Source: Oribacterium sp. oral taxon 102
GTDB taxonomy: Bacteria; Bacillota; Clostridia; Lachnospirales; Lachnospiraceae
DNA length: 64,000 nt
Direction of reading: 5' to 3'
NCBI RefSeq assembly: GCF_013394775.1
Contig: NZ_JABXYT010000001.1
Location: forward strand, 572,501-636,500
The translations under genes were made by a program, and so were the position numbers. Shown here one piece after another: positions 52,833 to 61,749 of this stretch. The first letter of the stretch is position 1; each line of letters starts with the position of its first letter. Under the pieces are notes generated by a model. That model made no database searches and was not told the DNA's origin. It saw only the letters and a program-made list of their open reading frames with translations.

Positions 52833-55001
52833 ATGTCTTTTATATCCGTTAAGGAAGCAGCTTCGAAATATGGATTATCTGAACGTAGGGTTCAGAAGCT
52901 TTGCGAACAGAAGAGGATAGAAGGCGCTGAAAGGATAAGTGGTGTTTGGATCATCCCTAGTGAAGCGGAAAAACCCACAGATGATAGGGTTAGTACAATT
53001 TCTGAGATTGAGAATGTATTGTCTTTAGCAGAAGTGTGCTCTCAGTTAAGCGTCTCATTGGCCACAGGAAGAAATTGGATTAAACTGGGGAAATTGATTC
53101 CCACAGGAATGAAAGGAAGATCGCCGTATTTTAGCCTTAGTTATGTTTCATCCCTTAAGAAAGATATCGCATCTGGGAAAAATCAGGCTCTGAAAAGTCG
53201 AAGGAATAAGAAATATGTTTCAGGAAGAGGACTGTATAACTCGTACGTATCAAATGACTGCGCAGGAGTAAGGTCTGTAGAGACAACCCTTGAAATGGTT
53301 TCTTCTATGTCTATTGAGGTTGATGAGGAATTGCTTAGCCTTGTTGTTGCTAATGCGGCAATTCAGATGATCTCTGAAAGGCTATTTGACCACACATTTT
53401 TCTTGATTGATTATTTGGAGAATCCAGAGATTATTGGGTCATACACACGGTTGATTCAAGATCTAATTGAAAATCCTTTGTCTGCAAAGGATACCTGTAA
53501 AGAAAACAGTGATCTATTTCGTATTCCATTTAAATGGGAAAAGAACGAGGATGTTCTTGGACTTCTATATATTTCATGCCTCAATATTGGAGATCGCAAG
53601 GCCACAGGCTCATACTATACGCCAACTGAAGTTGTAAAAAAACTTATTGAAAGACTGAGAATTGATAATACTAACTCCACACAAAAGGTGTTGGATCCTT
53701 GTTGCGGAACAGGTAATTTCCTTCTTCAATTGCCTGACGTCGTAGCTGTGGAGGATGTTTATGGTAATGATATTGACCGACTTTCAGTTGTTATAGCAAG
53801 GATAAACGTTGCCTTAAAATTCCGCTTGAACGATGTTAGCGTTGTTGTCGAGAATATAACCCATTCGGATTATCTCATGGACTACAGCACGACAGGATTT
53901 GATTATGTAATAGGAAATCCTCCGTGGGGTTATGAATATACAGATCAAGAGGGTGTCTGTTTAAACTTTAAGTATACTTCAGCGCGTGGAACAAAAACCG
54001 AGTCATACGACGTATTTACGGAACATGCTTTAAACACTGCGCGAAAAGATGGCGTCGTTTCATTCGTTCTTCCTGAAGCTATCTTGAATGTAAAGTCGCA
54101 TTTCGAAATAAGAAAGCTGATTACTGAAAGTGCTTCCATTCAGTTTTTGGAATATCTTGGAAATGCTTTTGATGGAGTTCAGTGTCCTTGCATTATCCTT
54201 CAATTACGAGTGACGCAAGAAAAGATATCAACCGTTGGGATGACCGTTTCTCTTAATGATAAGTCATTTGATATTCTTCAAAAAAGAGAAATAGATCCAG
54301 AATATTTTAGTTTCACAATGACTGATGAAGAATACAGCATTCTTGAGAAGATTGAACATGTGTCTCCGGTAGAGCATCTTGCGGGACAAGCAAGATTCGC
54401 ACTAGGCATTGTTACCGGAAACAACAAAGAATATATTTCTCAGATAAAGACAGATGAGAACGAGATGATTCTGAAGGGCTCAGACTTGTTAAAATATCGT
54501 TTTGTCCCGACTCAAAACTATATCGTTTTCAAGCCAGAAACTTTTCAGCAAGTAGCACCCATAGACTTTTACAGAAGTCCAGAAAAACTGCTGTACAGAT
54601 TCATCTGCAATCAGCTAGTATTTGCCTATGATAACAATCAAACATTATCGCTAAATAGTTGTAACATCCTTATTCCAGAAGTTCCTAGGATGAGTATCAA
54701 GTATATCTTAGCGATTTTAAATTCAAGGGTTGCTCAATACTATTTTAAAAAGAAGTTTAACTCCGTAAAGATTCTTCGATCTCACATTGAACAGATTCCC
54801 ATAGCGTGTCCAGAGATGGGTGAGCAAGAAGAGATAGTCTCTATGGTTAATGTGTTGCTTGAAGCGGATAGTTCGGAAGCTATTCTTAAACAGTATAATG
54901 AATTGGATAAAAAAATCTCTGTCATCTATGGGATGACAGAGACTGAGTATCAAACGATTTGTGCTTTTGTTGATGCGGAAAACTTATTTTTGATTCAATA
55001 A
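52833..55001 (+). CDS. N6-adenine DNA methyltransferase with N-terminal HTH domains (type II R-M)
   Basis: 722 aa, gamma-class N6-adenine methylase of the Eco57I/TaqI-like type. SAM motif VLDPCCGTGNFLLQL at about 286-300; catalytic NPPW at 362-365 (VIGNPPWGYEY); the C-terminal half has a TaqI-like target-recognition part (LGIVTGNNKEY, PRMSIKYILAILNSRVAQYYF). The first ~50 residues (VKEAASKYGLSERRVQKLCE, GAERISGVWIIPSEAEKP) read as an excisionase/MerR-like HTH and a second HTH-like segment (LAEVCSQLSVSLATGRNWIK) follows. Convergent with the endonuclease gene and overlapping its 3' end by 18 bp. AT-rich relative to flanks, so cargo within the element. Could self-regulate through the HTH; inferred. 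Confidence 0.85.
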   Translation: MSFISVKEAASKYGLSERRVQKLCEQKRIEGAERISGVWIIPSEAEKPTDDRVSTISEIENVLSLAEVCSQLSVSLATGRNWIKLGKLIPTGMKGRSPYFSLSYVSSLKKDIASGKNQALKSRRNKKYVSGRGLYNSYVSNDCAGVRSVETTLEMVSSMSIEVDEELLSLVVANAAIQMISERLFDHTFFLIDYLENPEIIGSYTRLIQDLIENPLSAKDTCKENSDLFRIPFKWEKNEDVLGLLYISCLNIGDRKATGSYYTPTEVVKKLIERLRIDNTNSTQKVLDPCCGTGNFLLQLPDVVAVEDVYGNDIDRLSVVIARINVALKFRLNDVSVVVENITHSDYLMDYSTTGFDYVIGNPPWGYEYTDQEGVCLNFKYTSARGTKTESYDVFTEHALNTARKDGVVSFVLPEAILNVKSHFEIRKLITESASIQFLEYLGNAFDGVQCPCIILQLRVTQEKISTVGMTVSLNDKSFDILQKREIDPEYFSFTMTDEEYSILEKIEHVSPVEHLAGQARFALGIVTGNNKEYISQIKTDENEMILKGSDLLKYRFVPTQNYIVFKPETFQQVAPIDFYRSPEKLLYRFICNQLVFAYDNNQTLSLNSCNILIPEVPRMSIKYILAILNSRVAQYYFKKKFNSVKILRSHIEQIPIACPEMGEQEEIVSMVNVLLEADSSEAILKQYNELDKKISVIYGMTETEYQTICAFVDAENLFLIQ
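54908..54942 (-). terminator. Intrinsic terminator of the endonuclease gene, inside the methylase CDS
   Basis: TCTCTGTCATC (54916-54926) and GATGACAGAGA (54932-54942) pair perfectly; on the minus strand the stem is followed by seven T. It lies 42 bp past the endonuclease stop but within methylase codons (around KKISVIYGMTETEY). Confidence 0.8.
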
Positions 55002-55550
55002 ACGGAATAGTTCGGCATAGGTCAGTACTCTCTGACGAAAATGACTGCGATGATATTCAATGTTGCTTTCGTTCAGATGGAACTGGCCTTCGCCTTCATT
55101 TCCGCGATGCTGCTTATCAGAATAGCCTGGACAGGTTAGAACCTCATCACTATCCATTCTAAATATCTCGATCTGGTCAGCGAAAAATAAGCCATAGTAT
55201 AAAACGTCAAACTCTCTGCGTTTAACCTGCTGGATATTACAATCAAAGCTATACCGCCCTGTATCTGAAGATCGCATAGCTCGATTGGCGAGATTGGCTT
55301 TTTGACATTGTTCGATGACGTTATCATCTCTAATCTTGTCATCGTTCTCTTTCATTACAGTGGAAAACTTTACTTCGATCCGATCATCAGAACTACGATC
55401 ACGCTTATCAAAAGCAAGAGACCCTGATTCATCGAGGTCATAGAGACGCTTGATCATTATTTCAGCAACAGTACCGAAACGGCGTGTCCTAAGCGCGAAA
55501 ATACCATCACGGAACTCTTCAATTACGGAATCGTTAACAATATAATCCAT
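54984..55550 (-). CDS. Putative type II restriction endonuclease
   Basis: 188 aa. Not recognised by overall similarity with certainty, but its size, PD-(D/E)XK-like core (acidic run SSDDRIEVKFST with Glu59-Val-Lys61 and an upstream Glu30) and convergent pairing with a methylase plus an upstream C-protein-like gene make it the endonuclease of the system. Small dimeric enzymes such as the ScaI group are a possible relation. ATG lies 3 bp after the regulator stop, so the two are cotranscribed. Confidence 0.7.
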   Translation of the reverse strand: MDYIVNDSVIEEFRDGIFALRTRRFGTVAEIMIKRLYDLDESGSLAFDKRDRSSDDRIEVKFSTVMKENDDKIRDDNVIEQCQKANLANRAMRSSDTGRYSFDCNIQQVKRREFDVLYYGLFFADQIEIFRMDSDEVLTCPGYSDKQHRGNEGEGQFHLNESNIEYHRSHFRQRVLTYAELFRLLNQK

Positions 55551-55553
55551 GTT

Positions 55554-55787
55554 TTAATCCTCCTTGTAGTTATCGACAGCAGAGAATAGATCCGATAATG
55601 AGAGATCAAGACCGTCTGCAATCTTCTTGATGTTTTCGATAGAAATGTTTCTTCGGCCTGATTCAACAGATGCGAAATAAGTTCGATCCATGTTGATCTT
55701 AAGCGCAAACTTTTCTTGGCTCAAACCTGTTTCGGTTCTGAATCGTCGAACACAGGCACCAAAGGCCTTTTGTATAGTCGTTGCCAT
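55554..55787 (-). CDS. XRE-family regulator (restriction-modification C-protein-like)
   Basis: 77-aa helix-turn-helix protein: FGACVRRFRTETGLSQEKFALKINMDRTYFASVESGRRNISIENIKKIA matches the HTH_3 fold of C proteins (positions about 7-62, quoted here in parts: LSQEKFALKI, RTYFASVESG, ISIENIKKIADGL). C proteins delay endonuclease expression and autoregulate. ATG chosen for GGAGGTG ten bases upstream; the longer upstream frame lacks family text. Endonuclease follows directly. Confidence 0.85.
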   Translation of the reverse strand: MATTIQKAFGACVRRFRTETGLSQEKFALKINMDRTYFASVESGRRNISIENIKKIADGLDLSLSDLFSAVDNYKED

Positions 55788-55809
55788 AGGCAAACACCTC
55801 CAAAATGGC

Positions 55810-55851
55810 ATTATACAAGTACACGGGTTTTGAGACAACGGACTATGAGTA
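55810..55851 (-). promoter_or_regulatory. Promoter of the C-endonuclease operon with candidate C-box
   Basis: Minus-strand -35 TTGTCT (55833-55838) and -10 TATAAT (55810-55815) at 17-bp spacing. Just upstream, TACTCATAGTC (55841-55851) fits the C-box form GACT-N3-AGTC at seven of eight arm positions. An upstream box overlapping -35 suits activation by the C protein. Confidence 0.6.
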
Positions 55852-55879
55852 ACAATAAACACAAATGAGCAAGCCAAAG

Positions 55880-55914
55880 GCTCTTAACTGTGAAAAAGTT
55901 AAGGGCTTTTGTTT
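55880..55914 (+). terminator. Terminator-like hairpin bounding the R-M cargo
   Basis: GCTCTTAACT pairs with AGTTAAGGGC (one G-U) around GTGAAAA, followed by TTTTGTTTT. It would block readthrough between the regulator promoter and the mobilization region. Confidence 0.7.
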
Positions 55915-56393
55915 TGCCCATTTGACAGGATCGACCACGCGGCGATTCTGTGAAAACCGAATCTGACTCAGCCAAGGCATCGCCCTGGCTGAGTCAGATG
56001 AGGAAGCCGTTGAGACTTCGCTCCCCCGCTCATTCGCGGATGGCAGCGAAACGATCAGCGGCTATTTTTGTGGAAACGTCCGGCGAACGGTTCCGCAAAA
56101 AACGGAATGACTGAAACGAGCTGTCGGGCAAACGGCGAGATTCAGGAATGCCGGAGCAAGGGGTCAAGGGGAACGCGGTTCCCTTTGGCGGAGTTAAGAG
56201 GCGGCAGTCTCTTATCTGGGTGCTGGGGCGAAGCGTCCGGCGCGGGTCGAGGGCAAGGCCCCGCCCAGTTAAGTGATGGGAACCGTCACTTAGTACTGGG
56301 TATTACCTGCCGACACGGAGACCGTTTTCGCTGTTTTTTGAGGCAGGGGAAAAGCATGTTTTGCCAAAAATGAAGAAAGGAGCGTGATGCTTA
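55915..56393 (+). other. Palindrome-rich segment, candidate oriT
   Basis: No gene in 479 bp. It holds a perfect 13-bp stem TCTGACTCAGCCA/TGGCTGAGTCAGA (55962-55998); CAAGGGGAAC-GCG-GTTCCCTTTG near 56165-56190; and CCCAGTTAAGTGA/TCACTTAGTACTGGG (56264-56300). The site directly precedes a MobV-like relaxase gene, and the CAAGGGGAACGCGGTTCCC stretch resembles the region ahead of relaxase genes in related Clostridia elements. The nick site is not identified. Confidence 0.5.
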
Positions 56394-57644
56394 TTGAAAC
56401 TGACAAGGCACAATGGCCGAGCGGGAAAAAACGGAGCTTACAATCCGAAGCACAATGACCGCCAGTTCGATGTTGCCAACAGTGACCACATCGATCAGGA
56501 ACGAGCGAAGCAGAATGTCTACTGGGACTGCTATCAGGGATACCGCTTTCCAACGGATCAGGCTCAGGAAGACCAGATCACTTATTCCTTCGAGCAGATC
56601 GAGCAGGCTTTTTATTCCGAGCGGTATGACGATTTCTGCGAAGCACAGCATGAGCGAAACCGTAAGACCGGACACACTGGCCGCGACCGATCAACGAAGG
56701 ACCTCTGGGAAGACAAGAAGACCTGCCCCGAAGAATCGCTTATCCAGATCGGGACGATGGAGAAGTCAGTCTCTCCCGCTGTTCTGGCAGAGATCGCGGC
56801 TGAGTTTTTCGAAGAATTTGACCGCCGCTTCGGAAAGCACATCCACATCTTGGACTGGGCCTTGCATTTGGATGAAGCGACTCCGCACATCCATGAGCGG
56901 CATGTCTTTGATTGTGAAAACCGTTATGGTGAGATTGCGCCGCAACAGGAAAAAGCTCTGGAAGCTCTGGGGTTCGAGAGGCCGCATCCGAACCAGAAAG
57001 CGAGTAAGCTGAACAGCCGGAAGATCACTTTCGACGCCGCGTGCCGAGTGATGCTTTTCGATATCTGCGAAAGGCACGGTCTGCATCTGGACCGAGAACC
57101 GGAATATGGCGGAAGGGCCTATCTTGAAAAACAGGATTATATCCTGATGAAGCAAAAAGAAAAAATGGCGGTTCAGGATCAGCAGATCGAATCGAAGGAA
57201 GCGGAACTGGAAGCGATCACGATCCGCATCGAAGACACGGAAGCCTTTGTGGAAGAAGTGGCGGATGCCGCCTATGAGCAGGCGGTCGATGTCGTGACCA
57301 AGACGGTTCAGGAAGAGATCCGGAATGAAGACTTCGATCTTATCGAAGAACACAGAAGGATCATCCTGAACAACGCGGAGCTTTCTGACAGGGAACGTAG
57401 TTTTGCCCACCGGATCTTCGCCGGACTTATGAACCGGTTCAAGGGAATGACACGGCATATCTCCGAGAGGATGGCCGCGATCTTCCGGTCGCCGGAAAAG
57501 AAGGCCGAGATCAAAGAGCCGATCAAAGAATCCATCCGAGACAGGCTTGCGAGAAATCAGAAAAGGGCGGACGAGCTGAACGCCAGAAGGCGGGCAGAAC
57601 GCGGAGTACCGCCGAAGAGGAAACAACAGAATATCGAGCTTTGA
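56394..57644 (+). CDS. MobV/Pre-like relaxase or mobilization protein
   Basis: 416 aa. The N-terminal Mob_Pre-like domain contains the metal-binding HLDEATPHIHERHVF (about residues 158-172), in keeping with the HxDE-TPHxH form of MobV relaxases. The rest is helical and charged, with a coiled coil at about 235-300 and basic C terminus (RRAERGVPPKRKQQ). TTG start follows AAAGGAG by ten bases. It should nick the adjoining oriT-like region; the nucleophile residue is not evident, so 'mobilization protein' is safer than 'relaxase'. A terminator overlaps directly after the stop. Confidence 0.75.
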   Translation: MKLTRHNGRAGKNGAYNPKHNDRQFDVANSDHIDQERAKQNVYWDCYQGYRFPTDQAQEDQITYSFEQIEQAFYSERYDDFCEAQHERNRKTGHTGRDRSTKDLWEDKKTCPEESLIQIGTMEKSVSPAVLAEIAAEFFEEFDRRFGKHIHILDWALHLDEATPHIHERHVFDCENRYGEIAPQQEKALEALGFERPHPNQKASKLNSRKITFDAACRVMLFDICERHGLHLDREPEYGGRAYLEKQDYILMKQKEKMAVQDQQIESKEAELEAITIRIEDTEAFVEEVADAAYEQAVDVVTKTVQEEIRNEDFDLIEEHRRIILNNAELSDRERSFAHRIFAGLMNRFKGMTRHISERMAAIFRSPEKKAEIKEPIKESIRDRLARNQKRADELNARRRAERGVPPKRKQQNIEL

Positions 57645-57645
57645 G

Positions 57646-57694
57646 AAGCGTCTGTTTTTGATCAGTTTTACCGATGAAGACAGACGCTTTTTTC
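57646..57694 (+). terminator. Intrinsic terminator after the mob gene
   Basis: AAGCGTCTG pairs perfectly with CAGACGCTT (57681-57689), followed by TTTT. A 26-nt loop. An ATG inside the loop is therefore an unlikely start for the primase gene. Confidence 0.75.
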
Positions 57695-57721
57695 ATTTCC
57701 GAAAAGAAAGAAGGTGATACT

Positions 57722-58459
57722 TTGGGGATCTATTCCCAGATCAAGGAACAGGTCAGCACCCGCAAGGCTGCTGAGCGCTACGGATACAAAGTCAGCCGGA
57801 CCGGCATGATGTGCTGTCCGTTCCACAATGACAGGACTCCGAGCATGAAGGTCGATCAGAATTTCATCTGCTTTGGCTGTCAGGAGAAAGGCGACGTGAT
57901 CGACTTCACAGCGAAGCTATTTGGCCTGAGTCCTTATGATGCCGCCGGAAAGCTCATCGCGGATATGGGCCTGACGGTGACGAGCGACGACATACCGAAA
58001 GCTCCGCCTGGCACTCGCCAGAGAGCCAAGCGGGAGCGTCTGGAGAAAGAACAGTTCGAGCATGCAGTGAGCCGGATCTACAACGTCTACTGCGATTATT
58101 TCCATCTTTTGAACGAGTGGGCCGAGGTCCATGCGCCGCGATCTCCTACCGAAGAGTTTCATCCGCTTTTCGTCGAGGCGATGCATCAGAGGGATTATGT
58201 GGAATACCTTCTGGATCTTCTGCTCTATGGTTCAAAGGAAGACAAGGCATCCGTCGTGATCGAAAAAGGAAAGGGGGTGAACGATCTTGAAAGACGAATC
58301 CGAGAATTTAAGTCCGGCGACAGAGAACGCTCTTCACGCAGCGTTGTCGGAAGCATCGCCGGAGATGACGGTCGAGGATGTGAAGGAGCTTCTGGAAATG
58401 ACCGAGAAAGGCCAGATCAAAAGCTGTTTCACAAACGCCGTAACGATCCTGTCCTATGA
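57722..58459 (+). CDS. CHC2 zinc-finger primase-like protein
   Basis: 245 aa. The N-terminal CHC2 zinc finger of DnaG-type primases is clear: CCPFHNDRTPSMKVD and FICFGCQEKGDVIDF. No TOPRIM domain follows; the rest is helical (EQFEHAVSRIYNVYCDYFHL, PLFVEAMHQRDYVEYLLDLL). It is common in Clostridia integrative elements with VapE, probably for priming during mobilization. TTG start chosen because AGAAGGTG precedes it; an upstream ATG lies in a terminator loop. Its final ~55 residues overlap the next gene and look poorly conserved. Confidence 0.75.
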   Translation: MGIYSQIKEQVSTRKAAERYGYKVSRTGMMCCPFHNDRTPSMKVDQNFICFGCQEKGDVIDFTAKLFGLSPYDAAGKLIADMGLTVTSDDIPKAPPGTRQRAKRERLEKEQFEHAVSRIYNVYCDYFHLLNEWAEVHAPRSPTEEFHPLFVEAMHQRDYVEYLLDLLLYGSKEDKASVVIEKGKGVNDLERRIREFKSGDRERSSRSVVGSIAGDDGRGCEGASGNDRERPDQKLFHKRRNDPVL

Positions 58460-59699
58460 CCCTCTCCTGAGAGATTCGGTCCGCTATAACGAGCTGACAC
58501 AAAGGGTCGATATTGTGAAGGATCTGGGATGGGAACGCCGTGACGGAAAGGCTCTGGTGGACAATGACCTGCACAACATCCACTACTACTGCGAGAGGAC
58601 TTACGGAATCACTGCCCTGAAGACTATCGAGGAAGCGGTCCACATGGTGGCGAACAGGAACGCTTACCATCCGGTTCGCGATTTCCTGAACAGTCTGGAA
58701 TGGGACGGTCAGGAACGTGTCCGTTACGCTCTCCACCGATATCTTGGAGCCGATACCAGTGACTACACGTATGAGATCCTGAAGTTCTTTATGTTAGGCG
58801 CGGTATCGAGGGTGTTCCGGCCCGGAGTGAAGTTCGACTATATCATCTGTGTGGTCGGGGATCAGGGAGCCGGCAAATCTTCCTTCTTCCGCCTTCTGGC
58901 AGTCGAGGACGAGTGGTTTACGGACGACCTGAAGGATCTGGAAAGCAACAAGGTCTATGAGAAGCTCCAAGGCCACTGGATCATCGAGCTTTCCGAGATG
59001 CTTGCGACCAACAATGCCAAGAGCAATGAGGCGATCAAGAGCTTCCTGAGCCGTCAGAAAGAAATCTACCGCACTCCGTATGAGCGGTATCCGAAAGACA
59101 GGCCGAGGCAGTGTGTCTTTGCCGGAACGACGAATAAGATCAGCTTCCTTCCCAGTGACCGGACCGGAAACCGCCGCTTCCTGCCGATAGCGTGTCAGGA
59201 AAGCGAGGCCGAGGTCTTCATTCTGGACAACGAGGCTGAATCGAGAGCGTATATCAGGCAGATGTGGGCTGAGGTGATGGCGATCTGGAAATCCGGCAAG
59301 GTGAAGCTGAAGCTCTCACCGGAGATGGCCGCCGAGGTGAGGAACCGCCAGAGACAGTTCATGCAGGAAGATGTGGATGCCGGACTGATCCTCGCGTTCA
59401 TGCAGGAATATGACGGCAACATGGTCTGCTCCAAGCAACTGTTCAAAGAAGCATTAGGAAATGATCTCATCAAACCACAGAGGTGGCAGACGAACGAGAT
59501 CAACGACATCATGAACCAGCTCATCAGGGACGGCACACTCGCCGGATGGCGATACTTCGACAGTCCCCGCCGTTTTACCGGAACGGATTATGGCACTCAA
59601 AAAGGATGGGAAAGGGTTCAGGATGCCAACGAAGGGGTGTCAACAGATGAGGAGTTTCATCAACTGACCATCGGCGAGACGACTCCCTTTGATAATTGA
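58287..59699 (+). CDS. VapE-family (virulence-associated E) P-loop ATPase
   Basis: 470 aa. The VapE domain (about 120-380): YHPVRDFLNSLEWDGQERV, Walker A GDQGAGKSSFF, IELSEMLATNNAKSNEAIK and CVFAGTTNKISFLPSDRTGNRRFLPI, matching phage/plasmid SF3-like helicase-related ATPases. TTG start after GGAAAGGGGGTG. It overlaps the primase frame by 173 nt, more than usual. Together with the primase it likely serves replication of the excised element. The IS3 element lies 20 bp after its stop. Confidence 0.82.
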   Translation: MKDESENLSPATENALHAALSEASPEMTVEDVKELLEMTEKGQIKSCFTNAVTILSYDPLLRDSVRYNELTQRVDIVKDLGWERRDGKALVDNDLHNIHYYCERTYGITALKTIEEAVHMVANRNAYHPVRDFLNSLEWDGQERVRYALHRYLGADTSDYTYEILKFFMLGAVSRVFRPGVKFDYIICVVGDQGAGKSSFFRLLAVEDEWFTDDLKDLESNKVYEKLQGHWIIELSEMLATNNAKSNEAIKSFLSRQKEIYRTPYERYPKDRPRQCVFAGTTNKISFLPSDRTGNRRFLPIACQESEAEVFILDNEAESRAYIRQMWAEVMAIWKSGKVKLKLSPEMAAEVRNRQRQFMQEDVDAGLILAFMQEYDGNMVCSKQLFKEALGNDLIKPQRWQTNEINDIMNQLIRDGTLAGWRYFDSPRRFTGTDYGTQKGWERVQDANEGVSTDEEFHQLTIGETTPFDN

Positions 59700-59790
59700 C
59701 ACTCTGGAGCTAGCATATAAATAGTACAAAATAAGAATGACCTTTTCCTGATAAATCATGTACCATGAAAGAACAGGAGGGAAAAGAGTC

Positions 59791-60084
59791 ATGGCAAAAG
59801 GAACGGTATATACCCAACAATTCAAGGAGGATGCAGTTCGCTACAAAAAGGAGCATCCGGAACTATCTTACCAGGCAGCAGCCAGTAATCTCAATGTCAG
59901 TATTTCTGCGTTAAAGTCCTGGATCAAGAAGGCAAAGGAGAACGATGGTGAGGTCCCAACCCGCGGAGCCGGCAATTATTCCAGCGACGAGGCAAAGGAA
60001 ATCGCCAGGCTTCAGCGAGAATTACGAGATACAAAGGACGCACTTGAAGTATTAAAAAAAGCCATCGGTATCCTGGGAAACTGA
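59791..60084 (+). CDS. IS3-family transposase OrfA
   Basis: 97-aa helix-turn-helix protein that binds the IS ends: TVYTQQFKEDAVRYKKEH, LSYQAAASNLNVSISALKSWIKKAK and a leucine-zipper-like C terminus (EIARLQRELRDTKDALEVLKKAIGILG). ATG with AGGAGGG upstream; a longer frame upstream starts inside the IS end. OrfB follows in another frame, as in IS3 elements that use -1 frameshifting. Confidence 0.88.
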   Translation: MAKGTVYTQQFKEDAVRYKKEHPELSYQAAASNLNVSISALKSWIKKAKENDGEVPTRGAGNYSSDEAKEIARLQRELRDTKDALEVLKKAIGILGN

Positions 60085-60116
60085 CACTGGCCATATATAC
60101 AGCAACTGCTGAATAC

Positions 60117-61003
60117 GTGGAGGAAGTTCATCAATTTCCGGTGAAACACCGGGTCTCTGTCAGCGGGATACTGAAATATCTGGGTGTTTCACGATCCGGT
60201 TATGCTTCCTGGAAGAAGCGTGTCCCTTCCGACACAGAGAAGCGTCGAGAAGCGATGAAACAAAAAATCCAGAGAATATATGATAAATCCCATCAAAACT
60301 ACGGGGCACCCAAAATCACGGTGCAGCTTCATAAAGATGGTGAATCCATTTCCGAGCGGACTGTGGGCACCTACATGCATCAGATGGGTATCAAGGCTCA
60401 ATGGATAAAACCATATACCCGGACAACCATAGATTCTGACTTCAGTACAAAATTAAAAAATATACTGCAGCAGCAATTTAATCCGGCAGAGCCAAATGCT
60501 GTATGGGTTTCCGATATCACTTATATTGTTACTGTGATTGGTTTTGTGTACCTGACTAGTATTATGGATCTGTTTTCACGGAAAATCATCGCCTGGGTCC
60601 TCAGCACGACCCTGGAAGCGCAGCATGTTGTCGACTGTGTCAATCTGGCAAAGCAAAAGCGTCATGTTGACAAACCGCTTGTATTTCACAATGATCGCGG
60701 ATCACAGTATGTTTCGGATGCTTTCAAAGATGCAACTGCAAGCTTTATTAATAGTTATTCCCCAAAGGGATATCCTTGGGATAACGCATGCATCGAATCG
60801 TTCCATGCACTCATTAAGAGAGAGAATGGATCAATCGATTTGTGATACTTGATTATCAACATGCTTATCGTCTTGTATTTGAGTATATTGAAACTTTCTA
60901 TAATACAGTGAGGCTCCATAGTCATTGTGATTACTGCTCACCGGGTCAGTATGAGGAGCAATACCTGGAGAAACTGGAGGAGTCTCTCAAGCTCGTAAGC
61001 TGA
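60117..61003 (+). pseudogene. IS3-family transposase OrfB, frameshifted
   Basis: HTH_21 (YGAPKITVQLHKDGESISERTVGTYM) and rve DDE domain: WVSDITYI, FHNDRGSQYV, and the catalytic Glu in [14 protein letters not shown]. Right after this, an extra GA in an AGAGAGA run near 60820 shifts the frame and stops at TGA 60843; the lost tail ([36 protein letters not shown]) continues one frame over to 61003. All three catalytic residues lie before the break. Confidence 0.8.
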
Positions 61004-61197
61004 GAGATAATCCGGTGTGTAAGTCACTGATACAGAGCATTTGAAACTGTTAATGCTGTTTAGCGGGAATTATTGTACTCATACACCAACCGGAATGACA
61101 GTCTGATCTGTGACTGTCATGAAGGGCGGTAGGATAAACAGCGGAGTATCAGCGAAAAAGGTTATTTTTAACTTGTACTTTTTCTTGACATAGGACC

Positions 61198-61428
61198 ATT
61201 CAATCTTTCTCTAAGAAAGGTTACCCATACGATAATGCATGTTGTGAATGCTTCTTCAAATATCTCAAAAAGGAAGAAACCAATCGTAGAACCTATCACT
61301 CTTTGAATGAACTACAAATGTCTGTCTTCGAATATATTGAAGGATTTTATAACTCAAGAAGGCCTCATGGATCTCTTGAAATGCTAACACCTAACGAAAA
61401 GGAAGAACTATTCTGGAGTCAGGACTAA
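61198..61428 (+). pseudogene. Second IS3-family OrfB, C-terminal fragment
   Basis: 77 codons, QSFSKKGYPYDNACCECFF, NELQMSVFEYIEGFYNSRRPHGSL, ending EEELFWSQD-like before TAA; typical of the last part of IS3/IS150 OrfB with the DDE Glu region. It differs from the OrfB just upstream. Its IS end is probably TGTCTACTTACTTGACTATAG near 61472. Confidence 0.8.
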
Positions 61429-61749
61429 CGCTTGATTCCGGAATATTATTTTCACATTTCGTGTCTACTTACTTGACTATAGAGCATCATATTATCATAT
61501 AAATCAAAATCGTCAATCAGGATTTTTGATATAACCAGGTCACTTTCACATGACCTCTCATATATAATGCTACAAGTCTTCTTAGGATTAAGGAAGACAA
61601 TTTGGTCTTGCACATAGAACCACAGATCAAAAACTCATGTCTTTCTCCGAAAGTGTCTGTCAATTTGCCTCAAAAAATGACATGATGGATCCACGAAGAA
61701 AATTCGGAGAGAGATATTCGAAAGCCAGCAATACTTTAAAAACGTTTAT
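61429..61749. other. Degenerate AT-rich stretch without a gene
   Basis: Contains the probable IS3 end near 61472-61492 and a small dyad AGGTCA/TGACCT near 61540-61560. A 52-codon frame from 61637 has no recognised family. Nothing else supported. Confidence 0.5.

Larger units (their letters stand above)
59720..61185 (+). mobile_element. IS3-family insertion sequence
   Basis: Bounded by similar ends: left AGTACAAAATAAGAATGACC (from about 59723) and right, inverted, AAAAAGGTTATTTTTAACTTGTACTTT (61156-61182 region). Contains orfA and a frameshifted orfB. Target duplication was not resolved. It sits between the VapE gene and an unrelated IS3 remnant, so a deletion accompanied or followed insertion. 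Confidence 0.75.

Noticed and set aside
57674..57721. ATG at 57674 as primase start
   Set aside because: It falls in the loop of the mob terminator and lacks a ribosome site; TTG at 57722 has one.
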